From NCBI GenBank assembly GCA_044508625.1, contig JBIQHJ010000011.1, positions 10,452 through 74,451 of the forward strand: 64,000 nucleotides of DNA. The letters are read 5' to 3'. The stretch comes from Castellaniella sp044508625 (GTDB taxonomy: Bacteria > Pseudomonadota > Gammaproteobacteria > Burkholderiales > Burkholderiaceae_B). The notes beneath the pieces were generated by a model. It was not told the origin of the DNA. It ran no database searches and saw only the letters and a program-made list of their open reading frames with translations. A program made the translations under genes and the position numbers. Position 1 is the first letter of the stretch, and each line of letters starts with the position of its first letter. Below, piece after piece: positions 41,512 to 51,700 of this stretch.

Positions 41512-42635
41512 CAGCGCGCGCCGGGCTCCGCGCCTCGCGCGGCCGCCGCGTCCCGATCGGCGCCGGCCTGCGCGGGCGCGATCCCCAGGCGCTCGCGCCG
41601 GTGGCCGCCGTCCTGGACGTTGCGGCACCAGTCCAGGTGGCCGAGATACCACTGGACGGTCTTGCGCAGCCCCGATTCGAAGGTCTCGCGGGGCGTCCAG
41701 CCCAGCTCGCGCTGGATCCGGCCGGCATCGATGGCGTAGCGGGCATCGTGGCCCGGCCGGTCGGCGACGTGGGTGATCCGCTCGGCATAGGGGCGCACGC
41801 CCCGGGCGGCGGCCGGGGCCAGTTCCTCGAGCAGCGCGCAGATCGCCCGGACCACGTCGATGTTGCGGCGTTCGTTGTGCCCGCCGATGTTGTAGGTGCG
41901 CCCCGGCTCGCCGCGCTCGACCACGCATTGCAGGGCCCGGGCGTGGTCCTCGACGTACAGCCAGTCGCGCACCTGCAGGCCCTCGCCGTAGACCGGCAGG
42001 GGCTTGTCCTCGAGCGCGTTGAGGATCGTCAGCGGGATGAGCTTTTCGGGAAAATGATAGGGGCCGTAGTTGTTCGAGCAATTGCTCACCAGCACCGGCA
42101 GGCCGTAGGTCCGGTGCCAGGCCCGCACCAGGTGGTCGGCCCCCGCCTTGCTGGCGGAATAGGGCGAGCTGGGGGCGTAGGGCGTGGATTCGGTGAACAG
42201 GCCGCCCGTCTCGCCGAGATCGCCGTAGACCTCGTCGGTCGAGACGTGGTGAAAGCGGAACGCCGCGCGCGCGGGCGCGTCCAGCGTGCCCCAGTACTGG
42301 CGCGCGGCCTCCAGCAGCGTGTAGGTGCCCACCACATTGGTCTGGATGAAGGCCGCGGGGCCGTCGATCGAGCGGTCCACGTGGGACTCCGCCGCCAAGT
42401 GCATCACCGCGTCCGGCCGGTAATGGGCAAAGACCCGCGCCATCGCCGCGGCGTCGCAGATGTCGAGGCGCTCGAACACGTGGCGCGGATCGTCGCCGAT
42501 CGGCCGCAGGGATTCGAGGTTGCCGGCGTAGGTCAGCTTGTCGACGTTGACGACCGAATGGCCGGTGGCCAGGATCAGGTGGCGGACCAGGGCGGATCCG
42601 ATGAATCCGGCGCCGCCGGTGACGAGGATCCTCAT
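41511..42635 (-). CDS. rfbB: dTDP-glucose 4,6-dehydratase
   Basis: RfbB converts dTDP-glucose to dTDP-4-keto-6-deoxyglucose using bound NAD. The 374-residue protein shows ILVTGGAGFIGSALVRH, DKLTYAGNLESL, HLAAESHVDRSIDGP, STDEVYGDLG, the YSASKAG catalytic pair, and NCSNNYGPYHFPEKLIPL. The C-terminal 30 residues (RRERLGIAPAQAGADRDAAAARG) are a low-complexity tail. It overlaps the GT25 gene upstream and rfbD downstream. The partner genes rfbA and rfbC are not adjacent. Confidence 0.95.
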   Translation of the reverse strand: MRILVTGGAGFIGSALVRHLILATGHSVVNVDKLTYAGNLESLRPIGDDPRHVFERLDICDAAAMARVFAHYRPDAVMHLAAESHVDRSIDGPAAFIQTNVVGTYTLLEAARQYWGTLDAPARAAFRFHHVSTDEVYGDLGETGGLFTESTPYAPSSPYSASKAGADHLVRAWHRTYGLPVLVSNCSNNYGPYHFPEKLIPLTILNALEDKPLPVYGEGLQVRDWLYVEDHARALQCVVERGEPGRTYNIGGHNERRNIDVVRAICALLEELAPAAARGVRPYAERITHVADRPGHDARYAIDAGRIQRELGWTPRETFESGLRKTVQWYLGHLDWCRNVQDGGHRRERLGIAPAQAGADRDAAAARGAEPGAR

Positions 42636-43411
42636 GTGCGCAGGCGCCGGTGGTGCAGGCGAAAGAGGGCGTTGTGGACGGCCTTGCGCAGGTTGTCGCG
42701 CAGCTTGAAGGCCTCGCGCCGCAGCCTGTCGTCCAGGCGGCGGGGCGCGCGCGCGCCCGGGCCCGTGATGTCGGACGCGGAATCGTCGTCGTGCGCCACG
42801 CAGGCGGGCCGCAGCTCGATCGATTCGACGCCGTGCTCGTAGAAGCGGATCATGGTGTCGTCCACCGGGTATATCCAGATCTCGCAGTGGCGCAGCAGCG
42901 CCTCGGCCCCGGCCGGCGTGATCAGGTAGGCGACGGTGCGGAAATGGCCCTTGAGCTTTTTGTGCAGCACGAAGGGGCCCGCGCGGTCGACGGCCACGCT
43001 TGGGTCCCGCCCGCCCTTGTCGTTGCCGTGCAGCCACACCAGGGGCCAGCGCCGCGCGATCTCGGGCGCCAGGGCGAGGAAATCCCCGAAATTGGACCGC
43101 AGGATGGCATCGTCCTCGACGACGATCAGCGGTGCGCCCGATTCCACGCATTCCCGCCACAGCAGGTAGTGGCTGGCAAAGCAGCCGAGCTGCGAGGGCT
43201 TGAGCGGATTGCCGCGGCCCTTGACGCGCTCTCGTGCCGCCGGGTCGTAGTGGCTGAACAGCGGATGGTCGGGCTGGCGGGCGCCGTGCACCGCGGGAAA
43301 GAAGCCGTAGGGATAATCGCCCAGCGGCGCCATCTGCGCGGCGAGGTGCTCGCGGCGGTCGGCGCGCGAGGGCAGGTTGACGATGCGGATCGGGATGCGG
43401 GCGTCGCTCAT
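42632..43411 (-). CDS. Glycosyltransferase family 25 protein (LPS biosynthesis)
   Basis: This 259-residue GT25 enzyme resembles Lgt/LpsA-type galactosyl- or glucosyltransferases of LPS. It begins IPIRIVNLPSRADRREHLAAQMAPLG and has the family blocks PSQLGCFASHYLLWRECVESG, PLIVVEDDAIL (DxD-like acidic site) and AYLITPAGAEALLRHCE, then PVDDTM. It is the first gene of the minus-strand operon GT25-rfbB-rfbD, placed 16 bp after argA, and may share argA's promoter. The acceptor is unknown. Confidence 0.88.
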   Translation of the reverse strand: MSDARIPIRIVNLPSRADRREHLAAQMAPLGDYPYGFFPAVHGARQPDHPLFSHYDPAARERVKGRGNPLKPSQLGCFASHYLLWRECVESGAPLIVVEDDAILRSNFGDFLALAPEIARRWPLVWLHGNDKGGRDPSVAVDRAGPFVLHKKLKGHFRTVAYLITPAGAEALLRHCEIWIYPVDDTMIRFYEHGVESIELRPACVAHDDDSASDITGPGARAPRRLDDRLRREAFKLRDNLRKAVHNALFRLHHRRLRT

Positions 43412-43427
43412 GGGTGCCGGCGGCCTT

Positions 43428-44783
43428 CTAGAGCCGCTTGATGAAGACCAGGCTGTTGCGCGAGCGGTTGTAGTGCGCCTGCTTTTCCTTGGGCAGGTCC
43501 GAGATCCCGCCCTGCACGAAGCCGCGCTTGATGAACCAGTGCGAGGTGCGCGTGGTCAGCACGAACAGCCGGCGCGCGCCCATGGCGCGGGCGCGCGACT
43601 CGGCGTGGCGCAGCAGCATCTCGCCGTCGCCCGCGCCCTGCCATTCCTGGTGGACGATCAGGCACGCCATCTCGACCATGCCTTCCTCCAGGTAGGGGAT
43701 CAGCGCCACGCAGCCGTAGATCACCCCGTCGTGCTCGAGCACCGTGAAGCGCTCGACCTCGCGCTCGATGGTGGCGCGCCCGCGGGGCACCAGCGTGCCG
43801 TCGGCCTCGAGCGGCTCGATGAGCTGGACGATGGCCCCCACGTCGTCGGGGCCCGCCGGCCGCAGGTCCTCGAGGGTGTCCTCGACCACCATGGTGCCCA
43901 CGCCGTCGTGGGTGAAGATCTCGAGCAGGATGCTGCCGTCGAGCGTGTAGGGCACCAGGTGCGCGCGCGCCACGCCGCGCTTGATCGCGAGCGAGGCGTG
44001 GCGCAGGAACGAGCTGGTGTCCTCGTCGAGCGCATTCTGGGCCAGGAGCTCGTCGGCATCCTTGCGGGCGAGCTCGGTGTCCACCGAGCCGTCCTGCTCG
44101 GTGATGGTGCGGTTCTGGGTCAGGAAGATGAGCTTTTCGGCGCGCAGGGCGACGGCCGCGCTGGTGGCCAGGTCCTCCATGGCAAGGTTGAAGGCCTCGC
44201 CGGTGGGCGAGAATCCCAGGGGCGAGAGCAGCACGATGGCGCCCTGGCCGATGATGCTGCGCATCGCGTCCACGTCGAGCTTGCGCACCGTCCCGGCGCG
44301 CAGGTAGTCGACGCCGTCGATGACGCCGACCGGCCGCGCGGTGACGAAATTGCCGGAGATCACGCGGATCTTGGCGTGCGACATCGGCGTGTTGGGCAAT
44401 CCCTGGCTGAAGGCGGCCTCGATGTCGAGGCGGATCTCGCCCGCGGCCTCCTTGGCGCATTCGAGGGCCGCGGTGTCCGTGGGCTCGACCCCGCGGCCGA
44501 ACTGGGTGGCCTGGCCCTTGAGCCGGAGCTGCTCGTTGACCTGCGGACGCGAGCCGTGGACCAGCACCAGCCGGATGCCCAGGGCCGACAGCAGCGACAG
44601 GTCGGCCACCAGGGGCTCGAGGGCGCCGTCGTTGATCAGCTCGCCGCCGAAGGCCACGACGAAGGTCTTGCCGCGGAAGTCGTGCACGTACGGCGCGACC
44701 TCGCGGAACCAGCGCACGAATTGCGCGGGGGCGAATTCGGGAGCGTCCTGGGCGGAATAGGTGTCGGTGTCGGGCGTCGTCAT
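43428..44783 (-). CDS. argA: N-acetylglutamate synthase (amino-acid kinase plus GNAT form)
   Basis: ArgA acetylates glutamate in the first step of arginine synthesis. The 451-residue protein has an N-terminal amino-acid-kinase-like domain (FVVAFGGELINDG, RLVLVHGSRPQVNEQL), where arginine feedback normally acts, and a C-terminal GNAT acetyltransferase domain (MACLIVHQEWQGAGDGEMLLRH). I chose ATG at 44783 (MTTPDTDTYS). An ATG at 44837 would overlap the shared promoter. It is divergent from hrpA. Arginase at 25.6 kb means both synthesis and breakdown of arginine are encoded here. Confidence 0.94.
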   Translation of the reverse strand: MTTPDTDTYSAQDAPEFAPAQFVRWFREVAPYVHDFRGKTFVVAFGGELINDGALEPLVADLSLLSALGIRLVLVHGSRPQVNEQLRLKGQATQFGRGVEPTDTAALECAKEAAGEIRLDIEAAFSQGLPNTPMSHAKIRVISGNFVTARPVGVIDGVDYLRAGTVRKLDVDAMRSIIGQGAIVLLSPLGFSPTGEAFNLAMEDLATSAAVALRAEKLIFLTQNRTITEQDGSVDTELARKDADELLAQNALDEDTSSFLRHASLAIKRGVARAHLVPYTLDGSILLEIFTHDGVGTMVVEDTLEDLRPAGPDDVGAIVQLIEPLEADGTLVPRGRATIEREVERFTVLEHDGVIYGCVALIPYLEEGMVEMACLIVHQEWQGAGDGEMLLRHAESRARAMGARRLFVLTTRTSHWFIKRGFVQGGISDLPKEKQAHYNRSRNSLVFIKRL

Positions 44784-44819
44784 GGCGTCGGGTCGTGGCC
44801 GTGGAGGAGTCGAGCCAAA

Positions 44820-44827
44820 ATTATAAT
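44820..44827. promoter_or_regulatory. Bidirectional -10 palindrome between argA and hrpA
   Basis: ATTATAAT supplies TATAAT on the plus strand (44822-44827) and on the minus strand (complement of 44820-44825). The spot is 26 bp before the hrpA ATG at 44853 and 37 bp before the argA ATG. TTACCC on the minus strand (complement of 44845-44850) could be the argA -35 with a 19-bp spacer. The plus-strand -35 is unclear. Confidence 0.55.
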
Positions 44828-44852
44828 GACCGATCATCTCATCCGGGTAACC

Positions 44853-47800
44853 ATGGATTCATCCGAAAAGCCACACCGGCGCGCCACGGCGGCCGCACTC
44901 GCGGATCGGCCGCTGCCGGCCCTGAACTATCTCGAGGAACTGCCCGTCAGCGCCCGGCGGCAGGACATCGCGCGCGCGATCGCCGCCCACCAGGTGGTGA
45001 TCGTCTGCGGCGAGACCGGCTCGGGCAAGACCACGCAGTTGCCCAAGATCTGCCTCGAGCTGGGCCGCGGCCGCCGGGGCATGATCGGCCACACCCAGCC
45101 CCGGCGGCTGGCGGCGACCTCGGTGGCGCAGCGCGTGGCCGAGGAACTGGGCACCGAGCTGGGCGACTGGGTGGGCTACCAGATCCGCTTCAGCGAGCGC
45201 GCGGGGCCGTCCACGGCCATCAAGCTCATGACCGACGGGATCCTGCTCGCCGAATCCCAGCGCGATCCGCTGCTGCGCCGCTACGACACCCTGATCATCG
45301 ACGAGGCGCACGAGCGCAGCCTGAACATCGATTTCCTGCTGGGCTTCCTCAAGCGCCTCCTGGCCCGCCGCAAGGACCTGAAGCTGATCATCACCTCGGC
45401 GACGATCGACGCCGAGCGCTTCGCCCGGCACTTCGGCGAGGGCGGGCGGCCGGCGCCGGTGATCGAGGTCTCCGGCCGGCTCCATCCCGTCGAGATCCTG
45501 TACCGTCCGGTGATGGACCCCGCGGCGCGGGGGGCGGACGGCGCGCCGGCGCCGGCGCGCGACGAGGAGCGCGACCTGATCGACGCCGTGGTCGACGGCG
45601 TGGACGAGTGCGCGCGCCACGGGACGGGCGACGTGCTGGTGTTCCTGCCCGGCGAGCGCGAGATCCGCGAGTGCGCGGAGGCGCTGCGCAAGCGCCATCC
45701 CGCCGGCGCCGTCATCCTGCCCCTGTACGCGCGCCTGTCGCGCGCCGAGCAGGAAGGGATCTTCCGCCCCGGCGGCAACGCGCGCCGCATCGTGCTGGCC
45801 ACGAACGTGGCCGAGACCTCGCTGACGGTGCCGGGGATCCGCTACGTGGTCGACAGCGGCCTGGCGCGCATCAAGCGCTATTCCTGGCGCAGCAAGGTCG
45901 AGCAGCTCCGCATCGAGCCCATCAGCCAGGCCTCGGCCAACCAGCGCGCCGGCCGCTGCGGGCGCGTGGGTCCGGGGGTCTGCCTGAGGCTTTACGCCGA
46001 GGACGATTTCAAGCGCAGGCCGCCCTTCACCGACCCCGAGATCCTGCGCTCGTCGCTCGCCTCGGTGATCCTGCGCATGAAGGCGCTGCGCCTGGACGAC
46101 GTCGAGGCCTTTCCCTTCGTCGATCCGCCGACCGGCCGCGCCGTGGCCGACGGCTACCAGATCCTGCAAGAGCTGGGCGCCCTGGACGCGGGCAACCGCC
46201 TGACGCCGGTCGGCCAGTCGCTGGCCCGCCTGCCCGTGGATCCCCGGGTGGGCCGCATGATCCTCGCGGCGCGCGAGCAGCAATGCCTGGCCGAGATCCT
46301 GGTCATCGCCTCGGCCCTCTCGGTGCAGGATCCGCGCGACCGGCCCATGCAGGCGCGCGAGGCGGCCGAGGCCGCCCACGCCCGCTTCAACGACGGACGG
46401 TCCGAGTTCATGTCCTGGCTCAAGCTCTGGACCTGGTATGGCGAGCAGGTGGCGCACAAGGCCTCGCAGCGCAAGCTCGTCGAGCGGTTGCGCGCCGCCT
46501 TCCTCTCGCCCGTGCGGCTGCGGGAATGGCACGACATCCATGCGCAGCTCCTGGCGCTGGCGGGCGAGCAGGGCTGGCGCCTCAACCAGGCGCCGGCGAC
46601 GATCGAGCAGATTCACATGGCCCTGCTGGCCGGGCTGCTGGGCAACATCGGCATGAAGGGCGACGGTGAGCTGTACCAGGGCGCGCGCGACATCCGCTTC
46701 GCCATCCACCCCGGCTCGCCCCTGCAAAAAAAGGCCGGGCGCTGGGTCCTGGCCGGCGAGCTGGTCGAGACCACGCGCCTGTACGCGCGCTGCGTGGCGC
46801 GCATCGAGCCGGCCTGGATCGAGCGCGCCGGCGCCCACCTGCTGCGGCGCGCCTGGTCGGATCCGCGCTGGGAGCGCAAGGCGGGCCAGGTGGTCGCCAA
46901 CGAGCGCGGCACGGTCCACGGCCTGCCGGTGTACACGGGGCGGCGGGTGCACTACGGCCGGATCGATCCGGCGGCGGCGCGCGAGATCTTCATCCGCGAC
47001 GCCCTGGTGCCCGGCGACATCGACACCACGCTGCCTTTCGTCGCCCACAACCGCAAGCTGATCGCCTCCATCGAGCGGCTCGAGCACCAGAGCCGCCGGC
47101 CGGACATCCTGGTCGACGACGCCCTGATCCAGGCCTTCTACGAGCGCCAGATTCCCGCCGACGTGTGCCAGACCGCGACCCTGGAAAAGTGGGCGGCCGG
47201 CCTGGACGCGGCCGCGGCGGCCCGGCTGATGCTGACGCGCGAGGACCTGATGCGCCACGACGCGGCCGGGGTGACCACCGACGTGTTCCCCCGGCGCCTG
47301 AAGCGCGCGGGCGTCGAGATGGCCGTGGACTATCACTTCGAGCCCGGCTCGCCGCGCGACGGCATGACCCTGACCGTCCCGCTGTTCGCCCTCAACCAGC
47401 TCGACGCGGCCGCCTGCGAGTGGCTGGTGCCGGGCATGCTCAAGGAAAAGGTCCACCTGCTGCTGAAGTCGCTGCCGCAGAAGCTCCGCCGCCACTGCGT
47501 GCCCCTGCCCGATTACGCGGCGGGCTTCCACGAGCGCTGGTTCGAGCGCGCCTCGGATCCCGACATCGGCCTGCTCGAGGCCCTGATCCAGGACATCTGG
47601 GCGCAGCGCAAGGTGCGCGTCCAGACCGCGGATTTCAAGCTCGAGACCCTGCCGGCGCATCTGTTCATGAACTTCAAGGTGGTCGACGAGCACGGCCGCA
47701 TGCTCTCGGGCGGGCGCAACCTGGATCAACTGCGCGCCGAGCACGGCCGCCAGGCCCAGGCCTCCTTCCAGCAGGTGGCCGCCCATGACCGCGAGGTGGC

Positions 47801-48662
47801 GCAGGCGCTCGCCCACGAGGGCCTGACGGCCTGGACCTTCGGACCCCTGCCCGAGCTGCTCGAGATCCACCGCAAGGGCCAGTCCTTCATCGGCTATCCG
47901 GCCCTGCGCGACCGGGGCGAGTCCTGCGACCTGGACGTGTTCGACGATCCGCGCGAGGCGCGCCGCGAGCACCGCGCTGGCCTGCGCCGCCTGTTCCGGA
48001 TCGCCCTGCGCGAGCAGGTCCGCTACCTGGAAAAGAACCCGCCCGAGCTGACCCGGATGGGGATGCTGTACATGGACCTCGGCACCCAGCAGGAGCTGCG
48101 CGACCAGATCATCGACTGCGCCCTGGACCAGGCCTGCCTGGCCGAGCCCTGGCCCGAGGACGCCGACGCCTTCGAGCAGCGCCGCGAGCAGGGCAAGGGG
48201 CGCCTCAACCTGCTCGCGCAGGAGATCGCCCGGCTGGCTGGACAGATCCTCGCCGAGCGGGCGGCCCTGCACAAGAAACTGCCCCAGGCCAGGCCCTGGT
48301 CCGAGGCCCACGAGGACTTGCGCGCCCAGGAGGCGGCCCTGGTGGGCAAGTGGTTCCTGCGCGACACGCCCTACGAGCAGTTGCGCCATTTCCCGCGCTA
48401 TCTCAAGGCCGCCCAGGTGCGCATCGACAAGCTGCGCGAGGACCCGGCGCGCGACGCCCAGGCCATGGCCGGGATCGCCGCGCTCGAGGCCCCGTGGCGG
48501 CGCGCGCGCGCCGCCCTCAAGGGGGCGCCGGACCAGCGGCTGGACGACTTCCGCTGGCAGCTCGAGGAGCTGCGCGTGGCGCTCTACGCGCAGGCGCTGC
48601 GCACGCCCTATCCCGTCTCGGTCAAGCGCCTGCAGAAGGCCTGGGCCGCCATGCCGCGGTAG
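44853..48662 (+). CDS. hrpA: ATP-dependent RNA helicase HrpA
   Basis: HrpA is a DEAH-box 3'-5' RNA helicase that in E. coli rescues stalled ribosomes. The 1269-residue protein has Walker A GETGSGKTTQLPK (about residue 52), QPRRLAATSVAQRVAEE, the DEAH box in LIIDEAHERSLN, motif III ITSATID and motif VI QRAGRCGRVGPG. A winged-helix/ratchet region and a long C-terminal DUF3418 domain (EHGRMLSGGRNLDQL) follow. Length is near E. coli HrpA (1300). ATG at 44853 is preferred over ATG at 44826, which overlaps the -10. Confidence 0.95.
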   Translation: MDSSEKPHRRATAAALADRPLPALNYLEELPVSARRQDIARAIAAHQVVIVCGETGSGKTTQLPKICLELGRGRRGMIGHTQPRRLAATSVAQRVAEELGTELGDWVGYQIRFSERAGPSTAIKLMTDGILLAESQRDPLLRRYDTLIIDEAHERSLNIDFLLGFLKRLLARRKDLKLIITSATIDAERFARHFGEGGRPAPVIEVSGRLHPVEILYRPVMDPAARGADGAPAPARDEERDLIDAVVDGVDECARHGTGDVLVFLPGEREIRECAEALRKRHPAGAVILPLYARLSRAEQEGIFRPGGNARRIVLATNVAETSLTVPGIRYVVDSGLARIKRYSWRSKVEQLRIEPISQASANQRAGRCGRVGPGVCLRLYAEDDFKRRPPFTDPEILRSSLASVILRMKALRLDDVEAFPFVDPPTGRAVADGYQILQELGALDAGNRLTPVGQSLARLPVDPRVGRMILAAREQQCLAEILVIASALSVQDPRDRPMQAREAAEAAHARFNDGRSEFMSWLKLWTWYGEQVAHKASQRKLVERLRAAFLSPVRLREWHDIHAQLLALAGEQGWRLNQAPATIEQIHMALLAGLLGNIGMKGDGELYQGARDIRFAIHPGSPLQKKAGRWVLAGELVETTRLYARCVARIEPAWIERAGAHLLRRAWSDPRWERKAGQVVANERGTVHGLPVYTGRRVHYGRIDPAAAREIFIRDALVPGDIDTTLPFVAHNRKLIASIERLEHQSRRPDILVDDALIQAFYERQIPADVCQTATLEKWAAGLDAAAAARLMLTREDLMRHDAAGVTTDVFPRRLKRAGVEMAVDYHFEPGSPRDGMTLTVPLFALNQLDAAACEWLVPGMLKEKVHLLLKSLPQKLRRHCVPLPDYAAGFHERWFERASDPDIGLLEALIQDIWAQRKVRVQTADFKLETLPAHLFMNFKVVDEHGRMLSGGRNLDQLRAEHGRQAQASFQQVAAHDREVAQALAHEGLTAWTFGPLPELLEIHRKGQSFIGYPALRDRGESCDLDVFDDPREARREHRAGLRRLFRIALREQVRYLEKNPPELTRMGMLYMDLGTQQELRDQIIDCALDQACLAEPWPEDADAFEQRREQGKGRLNLLAQEIARLAGQILAERAALHKKLPQARPWSEAHEDLRAQEAALVGKWFLRDTPYEQLRHFPRYLKAAQVRIDKLREDPARDAQAMAGIAALEAPWRRARAALKGAPDQRLDDFRWQLEELRVALYAQALRTPYPVSVKRLQKAWAAMPR

Positions 48663-48720
48663 CGCCGCGCCGCGGGCCGCCGGATCCGCGGCGCGGAGGC
48701 TCGTCCCGGGCTTCCCTAGG

Positions 48721-48726
48721 TACAAT
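48721..48726 (+). promoter_or_regulatory. Probable -10 (TACAAT) of dnaE
   Basis: TACAAT ends ten bases before the ATG at 48736. Normal spacing would place the transcript start near 48733, giving a leader of only a few bases. The next in-frame ATG (48742) is an alternative. No -35 match is evident. Confidence 0.5.
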
Positions 48727-48735
48727 CATCCGACC

Positions 48736-51700
48736 ATGACCATGAACCCAGACACCCCCCTGTTCGTCCACCTGCGCGCCCACTCGGAATTCTCGGTGGT
48801 CGACGGCATCGCGCGCATCCCCGACCTGGTCGGGCGGGCGGTGGCCTTCGGGCAGCCCGCGCTGGCCCTGACGGACCTGGGCAATCTGTTCGGTCTCATC
48901 AAGTTCTACAAGGCCGCGCGCAAGGCCGGGATCAAGCCGATCGCCGGCTGCGATGCCTGGCTGCAGAATCCCGCCGATCGCGACAAGCCCCACCGGATCG
49001 TCCTGCTGGCGAGCGGCCATGGCGCCTACCTCGCCCTGTGCGAGCTGCTGAGCCGCGCCTGGACCGAGAACGGCTACCGCGGGCGGGCCGAGCTGCGGCG
49101 CGAGTGGCTTGACGGCGCCAGCGGCCTGATCGTCCTCTCGGGCGGCCGGGCGGGGGACGTGGGGCAGGCGCTCGAGGCCGGCCGCGCCGAGGAGGCCGCC
49201 CAGCTCGCCCGCCGCTGGGCGGCGGATTTTCCGGGCAGCTTTTTCATCGAGCTGCAGCGCGCGGGCTTCGACGGCGACGAGGCCTACGTGCAGGCCGCCG
49301 TGCGCCTGGCCGCGGCCGAGGGCCTGCCGGTCGTGGCCACGCATCCCATCCAGTTCATCGAGCGGGGCGACTTCCGCGCGCACGAGGCGCGCGTGTGCAT
49401 CGCCGAGGGGGAACTGCTGGGCAATCCCCGACGGGTGCGGCGCTTCACCCCCGAGCAGTACATGCCCGACAGCATCGAGATGGCGCGGCGGTTTGCCGAC
49501 GTGCCCTCGGCCCTGGCCAACACCGTGCAGATCGCCCGGCGCTGCAACCTCACGCTCGAGCTCGGCCACCCGCAGTTGCCGCGCTTCCCGACGCCCGACG
49601 GGGTGACGCTGGACGACTACCTGCACGAGCTCGCGCGCCAGGGGCTGGAGCGGCGCCTGGTGCAGCTCTATCCCGACGAGGACGAGCGCGCCCGGCGGGC
49701 GCCGGCCTACCGCGAGCGGCTTGAGCTCGAGTGCAAGACCATCATCGGCATGGGATTCCCGGGCTACTTCCTGATCGTGCAGGACTTCATCAACTGGGGC
49801 AAGAGCCACGGCGTGCCCGTGGGCCCCGGGCGCGGCTCGGGGGCGGGCTCGCTGGTCGCCTACAGCCTGGGCATCACCGACCTCGACCCCCTGCGCTACG
49901 ACCTGCTGTTCGAGCGCTTCCTGAATCCGGAGCGGGTCTCGATGCCCGACTTCGACGTCGATTTCTGCCAGGACAACCGCGAGAGGGTGATCGACTACGT
50001 CAAGGAAAAATACGGCCGCGAGGCGGTGAGCCAGATCGCGACCTTCGGCACGCTGGGCGCCAAGGCCGTGGTGCGCGACGTGGGCCGGGTGCTCGAGATG
50101 CCCTACAGCGTCTGCGACAACCTGTCCAAGATGATCCCCTTCAATCCGGCGGATCCCTGGACGCTCGACCGCACGCTCGCGCAAGAGCCCGCCTTCAAAG
50201 AGCGCTACGACAGCGACGAGGAGATCCGCGCCCTGATCGACCTGGCGCGGCCCCTCGAGGGCCTGACGCGCAATATCGGCATGCACGCGGGCGGGGTGCT
50301 GATCGCCCCCGGCAAGCTGACCGATTTCTGCCCCCTCTACTGCCAGCCGGGCAGCGAATCCAGCGTCGTCTCGCAGTTCGACAAGGACGACGTCGAGGCG
50401 GCCGGGCTGGTGAAGTTCGACTTCCTGGGCCTGCGCAACCTGACGATCCTCGACTGGGCCGTGCGCTACGTGCGCCAGTTCAACCCCGGCAAGCGCGACT
50501 TCGACCTCATGAGCCTGCCGCTGGACGACCCGGCGACCTATGCGCTGCTGTCCGAGGCCAACACCACGGCGGTGTTCCAGCTCGAATCGCGCGGCATGAA
50601 GGAATTGCTCAAGGACATGCGGCCCAACACCTTCGAGGACGTGATCGCCCTGCTGGCGCTGTTCCGCCCGGGGCCGCTGGAATCCGGCATGGTGGTGGAC
50701 TTCGTCAACCGCAAGCACGGGCGGGCGGAGGTCGATTATTTCCATCCCGATCTCGAACCCGTCCTCAAGAGCACCTACGGGGTCATCGTCTACCAGGAAC
50801 AGGTGATGCTGATCTCGCAGATCATCGGCGGCTATTCCCTGGGCGGCGCCGACCTGCTGCGCCGCGCCATGGGCAAGAAGAAGCCCGAGGAAATGGCCAA
50901 GCACCGGGTCACCTTCCAGGAGGGCGCGGTCGCCAAGGGCTACGACGCCGAGCTCGCCGCCCATTTGTTCGATCTCATGGAAAAGTTCGCGGGCTATGGC
51001 TTCAACAAGAGCCACTCGGCCGCCTACGCCCTGATTTCCTACCAGACGGCCTGGCTCAAGGTCCATCATCCGGCCGAATTCCTCGCCGCGACCATGCTCT
51101 CGGACATGGACGACACCGACAAGGTGCAGGTGTTCTGGCGCGACGCCGTGGCCAACAAGGTGGCCGTGCTGCCGCCCGACATCAATGCCTCGGCGTATCG
51201 CTTCGAGCCGGTCGAGGACGAATGCACCGCGCGCGGCGAGCCGCCGCGCACCATCCGCTATGGGCTGGGGGCCGTCAAGGGCACGGGCCAGTCCGCGGTC
51301 GAGGAGATCCTGCGCGCCCGCGAGGCGGGCGGGCCGTTCGCGAGCCTCTTTGATTTCTGCGCGCGGGTCGACCGCCACACGGTCAACCGCCGCTGCATCG
51401 AGGCCCTGATCCGCGCGGGCGCCTTCGACACGCTCGAGCCCAACCGGGCGGCCCTGATCGAGACGCTGGGCAGCGCCATCGAGGCGGCCGAGCAGGCCGA
51501 GCGCAATGCCAACCAGGCGTCCCTGTTCGACGACGATGCCGGCCAGGTGGTGGCCGGCGAGCTCGCCCGCGTCGCGCCCTGGGACTTGCAGACCCGCCTG
51601 ACCGAGGAAAAGACGGCCCTGGGCTTTTATTTCAGCGGACATTTGTTCGATGCCTGGCGCGACGAGGTCCGGCGCGTGGCGCCCACGCCGCTCGCCCGGC

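Noticed and set aside
44859..48725. 1288-codon open frame antisense to hrpA
   Set aside because: It mirrors HrpA codons across the full length and has a low-complexity composition; HrpA motifs are intact on the other strand.
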